Part shown: in pieces, positions 12,783-13,756 of the stretch | Position numbering within the stretch: position 1 is the first letter of the stretch | Layout: the number at the start of each line of letters is the position of its first letter | From: Polaromonas sp. | GTDB taxonomy: Bacteria > Pseudomonadota > Gammaproteobacteria > Burkholderiales > Burkholderiaceae_C | NCBI GenBank assembly: GCA_025362825.1 | Contig: JANYFF010000100.1 | Coordinates: 1 to 13,756 of the forward strand | Direction: 5' to 3' | Length of the DNA stretch: 13,756 nucleotides | The notes under the pieces: model-generated | What the model was told of the DNA's origin: nothing | Database searches by the model: none | The model's input: the letters and a program-made list of their open reading frames with translations, nothing else | Program-made: the position numbers and the translations under genes

Positions 12783-13756
12783 TTACGCGGCCTTGAACTG
12801 AATTACGTCCCCGCCTGCTGCCAGCTTATCCAAGTAGTCAGCCCATTGCTGCATCATGGTCGCCCTGTGCTTCATGTACTGCGTGCGGTTGTAAGCCCTG
12901 CCGTTCGCATCCTTTACAGCGTGGGCTAGCTGCGCTTCGATCACCAGCGGGTCAATATTTAATTCTTCTGCCAGCAGCGTGCGCGCTGTGGCCCTGAAAC
13001 CATGCACGCTCTGCACGTCTGGTCCATAGCCCAGCGTCAGCAGCGCCGCCCGCAGGGTGTTATCGCTAATGGGCCTGTCGTGGCTGCGTTCGCCATGAAA
13101 GCACAGCGCGCCGTGGCCAGTAATCGGCTGCAGCTTGCGCAGTATGTCAACCGCCTGCGTTGGCAATGGCACTTGATGCGGGTCGCCGTTTTCCTTGCCC
13201 TGTACGCTGCGCTTCATGCGCGCCGACGGAATAGTCCACATGGCTGCATCAAGATCAAATTCAGCCCATGCCGCCGCCCGTAGTTCGCCAGGGCGTTGAA
13301 ACAGCATGGGGGCCAGTTGCAACGCCGCCCGCACAATTGGACCGCCCTGATAGCCCCGGATGACGCGGATCAACGCACCCAGCTTTACCGGGTCAGTGAT
13401 GGCTGCAAAGTGTTTGCCGTGGTGGGGCTTCAATGCACCGCGAATATCGGCGCTAACGTCCCGCTGTGCCCTGCCAGTGGCTACCGCGTAACGCCACACC
13501 TGCCCGGCTGTCGTCAGTACCCGGTGTGCAACATCAAGCGCCCCGCGTTCCTCTACCCTGCGCACCGTAGCCAGCAGCTCGATAGCTTCAATTTCCCCGA
13601 TATGCCGTGACCCCAAAAACGGGAAAAGGTCTTTTTCAAGGTTGCGCTTTTCACGGATGGCGTAATGGCTGCTCCAGCTATCCAGCTTCATGGCGTACCA
13701 CTCCAGCGCCGTGGCTTTGAAAGTGTCAGCGGCTGGGGTTAGGGCTTTCAGCTTTG
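12783..13756 (-). CDS. P4-type tyrosine recombinase (integrase), 5' end outside the window
   Basis: About 323 C-terminal residues are visible. The frame stays open past the internal Met at 13691 to the window edge (...DTFKATALEWYAMKLDSW), so the true start and the N-terminal DUF4102-like arm-binding domain lie beyond. Counting from the internal Met, the catalytic set is Arg138 (FQRPGELRAAAW), Lys160 (SARMK), His230-x2-Arg233 (HGFRATA), His257 (QLAH) and the nucleophile Tyr267 (AYNR). A core-binding SAM-like domain (about 1-90) is typical of the P4/CP4-57 group. It should catalyse site-specific integration and excision of this element. Between Lys160 and His172 there is a loop, QGKENGDPHQVPL, slightly longer than in many relatives. 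All catalytic residues are present, so it is probably active. Confidence 0.93.
   Translation of the reverse strand, partial: KLKALTPAADTFKATALEWYAMKLDSWSSHYAIREKRNLEKDLFPFLGSRHIGEIEAIELLATVRRVEERGALDVAHRVLTTAGQVWRYAVATGRAQRDVSADIRGALKPHHGKHFAAITDPVKLGALIRVIRGYQGGPIVRAALQLAPMLFQRPGELRAAAWAEFDLDAAMWTIPSARMKRSVQGKENGDPHQVPLPTQAVDILRKLQPITGHGALCFHGERSHDRPISDNTLRAALLTLGYGPDVQSVHGFRATARTLLAEELNIDPLVIEAQLAHAVKDANGRAYNRTQYMKHRATMMQQWADYLDKLAAGGDVIQFKAA

Larger units (their letters stand above)
9836..13756. mobile_element. Small integrative element with P4-type integrase (right end outside the window)
   Basis: All six genes here are on the minus strand: integrase (cut by the window edge), membrane protein, AlpA-like regulator, HTH_39-like protein, winged-helix protein and Cys-rich protein. 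The left boundary is placed at the TGTACCCCC repeats. No phage structural, packaging, conjugation or transposase gene is seen. P4-type integrases are about 400 residues; about 323 are visible, so the gene should begin roughly 250-300 bases beyond the edge. If the attachment site lies next to it, the element would be about 4.5 kb. The exact ends are not determined. Confidence 0.7.

Overview
The window reads as a beta-proteobacterial chromosome segment, most likely a Comamonadaceae member close to Polaromonas or Rhodoferax. This is inferred from the protein sequences, the GC-rich codon use and the gene order cysS-alkA-accA; no database search was possible. About the first 9.6 kb is housekeeping chromosome. 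The last ~3.9 kb is the left part of a small integrated mobile element that runs off the right edge.

Region 1 (1-2307, minus strand): a cysS-alkA-accA cluster. It holds cysteinyl-tRNA synthetase, a DNA-3-methyladenine/HhH-GPD glycosylase, and the first ten codons of the acetyl-CoA carboxylase alpha subunit.

Region 2 (2571-7866, plus strand): a tight envelope and protein-folding cluster. A secreted TPR protein with an NTF2-like tail is followed by a secreted YkuD L,D-transpeptidase/carboxypeptidase that also ends in an NTF2-like domain. Next come an exported cyclophilin (ppiA type, start overlapping the previous stop), a cytosolic cyclophilin (ppiB), the lipid A enzyme lpxH and the M90 zinc peptidase mtfA. 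Most gaps are 90 bases or less, so they are probably co-transcribed at least in part.

Region 3 (7867-9620): mtfA converges on a DUF3237 gene across an AT-rich palindrome. A small two-helix membrane protein gene with a strong hairpin after it follows. Then comes an exported lysine-rich protein made of two tandem ~64-residue repeats, with a TTG start, a possible 12-codon leader ORF upstream and a textbook intrinsic terminator downstream.

Region 4 (about 9836-13756 and beyond): an integrative element. Its left edge carries three TGTACCCCC-type repeats that resemble integrase arm sites. All its genes are on the minus strand: a P4-type tyrosine integrase cut by the window edge, a two-helix membrane protein of unknown function, an AlpA-like regulator, an HTH_39-like protein, a winged-helix (replication-initiator-like) protein, and a Cys-rich putative zinc-ribbon protein. 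No capsid, packaging, conjugation or transposase gene is visible. If the integrase sits next to the right attachment site, the whole element is only about 4.5 kb. Its most striking feature is a cluster of four copies of a 15-bp motif (GTCCACnnnYGAAAC), two per orientation, around the 3' end of the winged-helix gene and beside an AT-rich stretch. This is a good candidate for an origin or operator.
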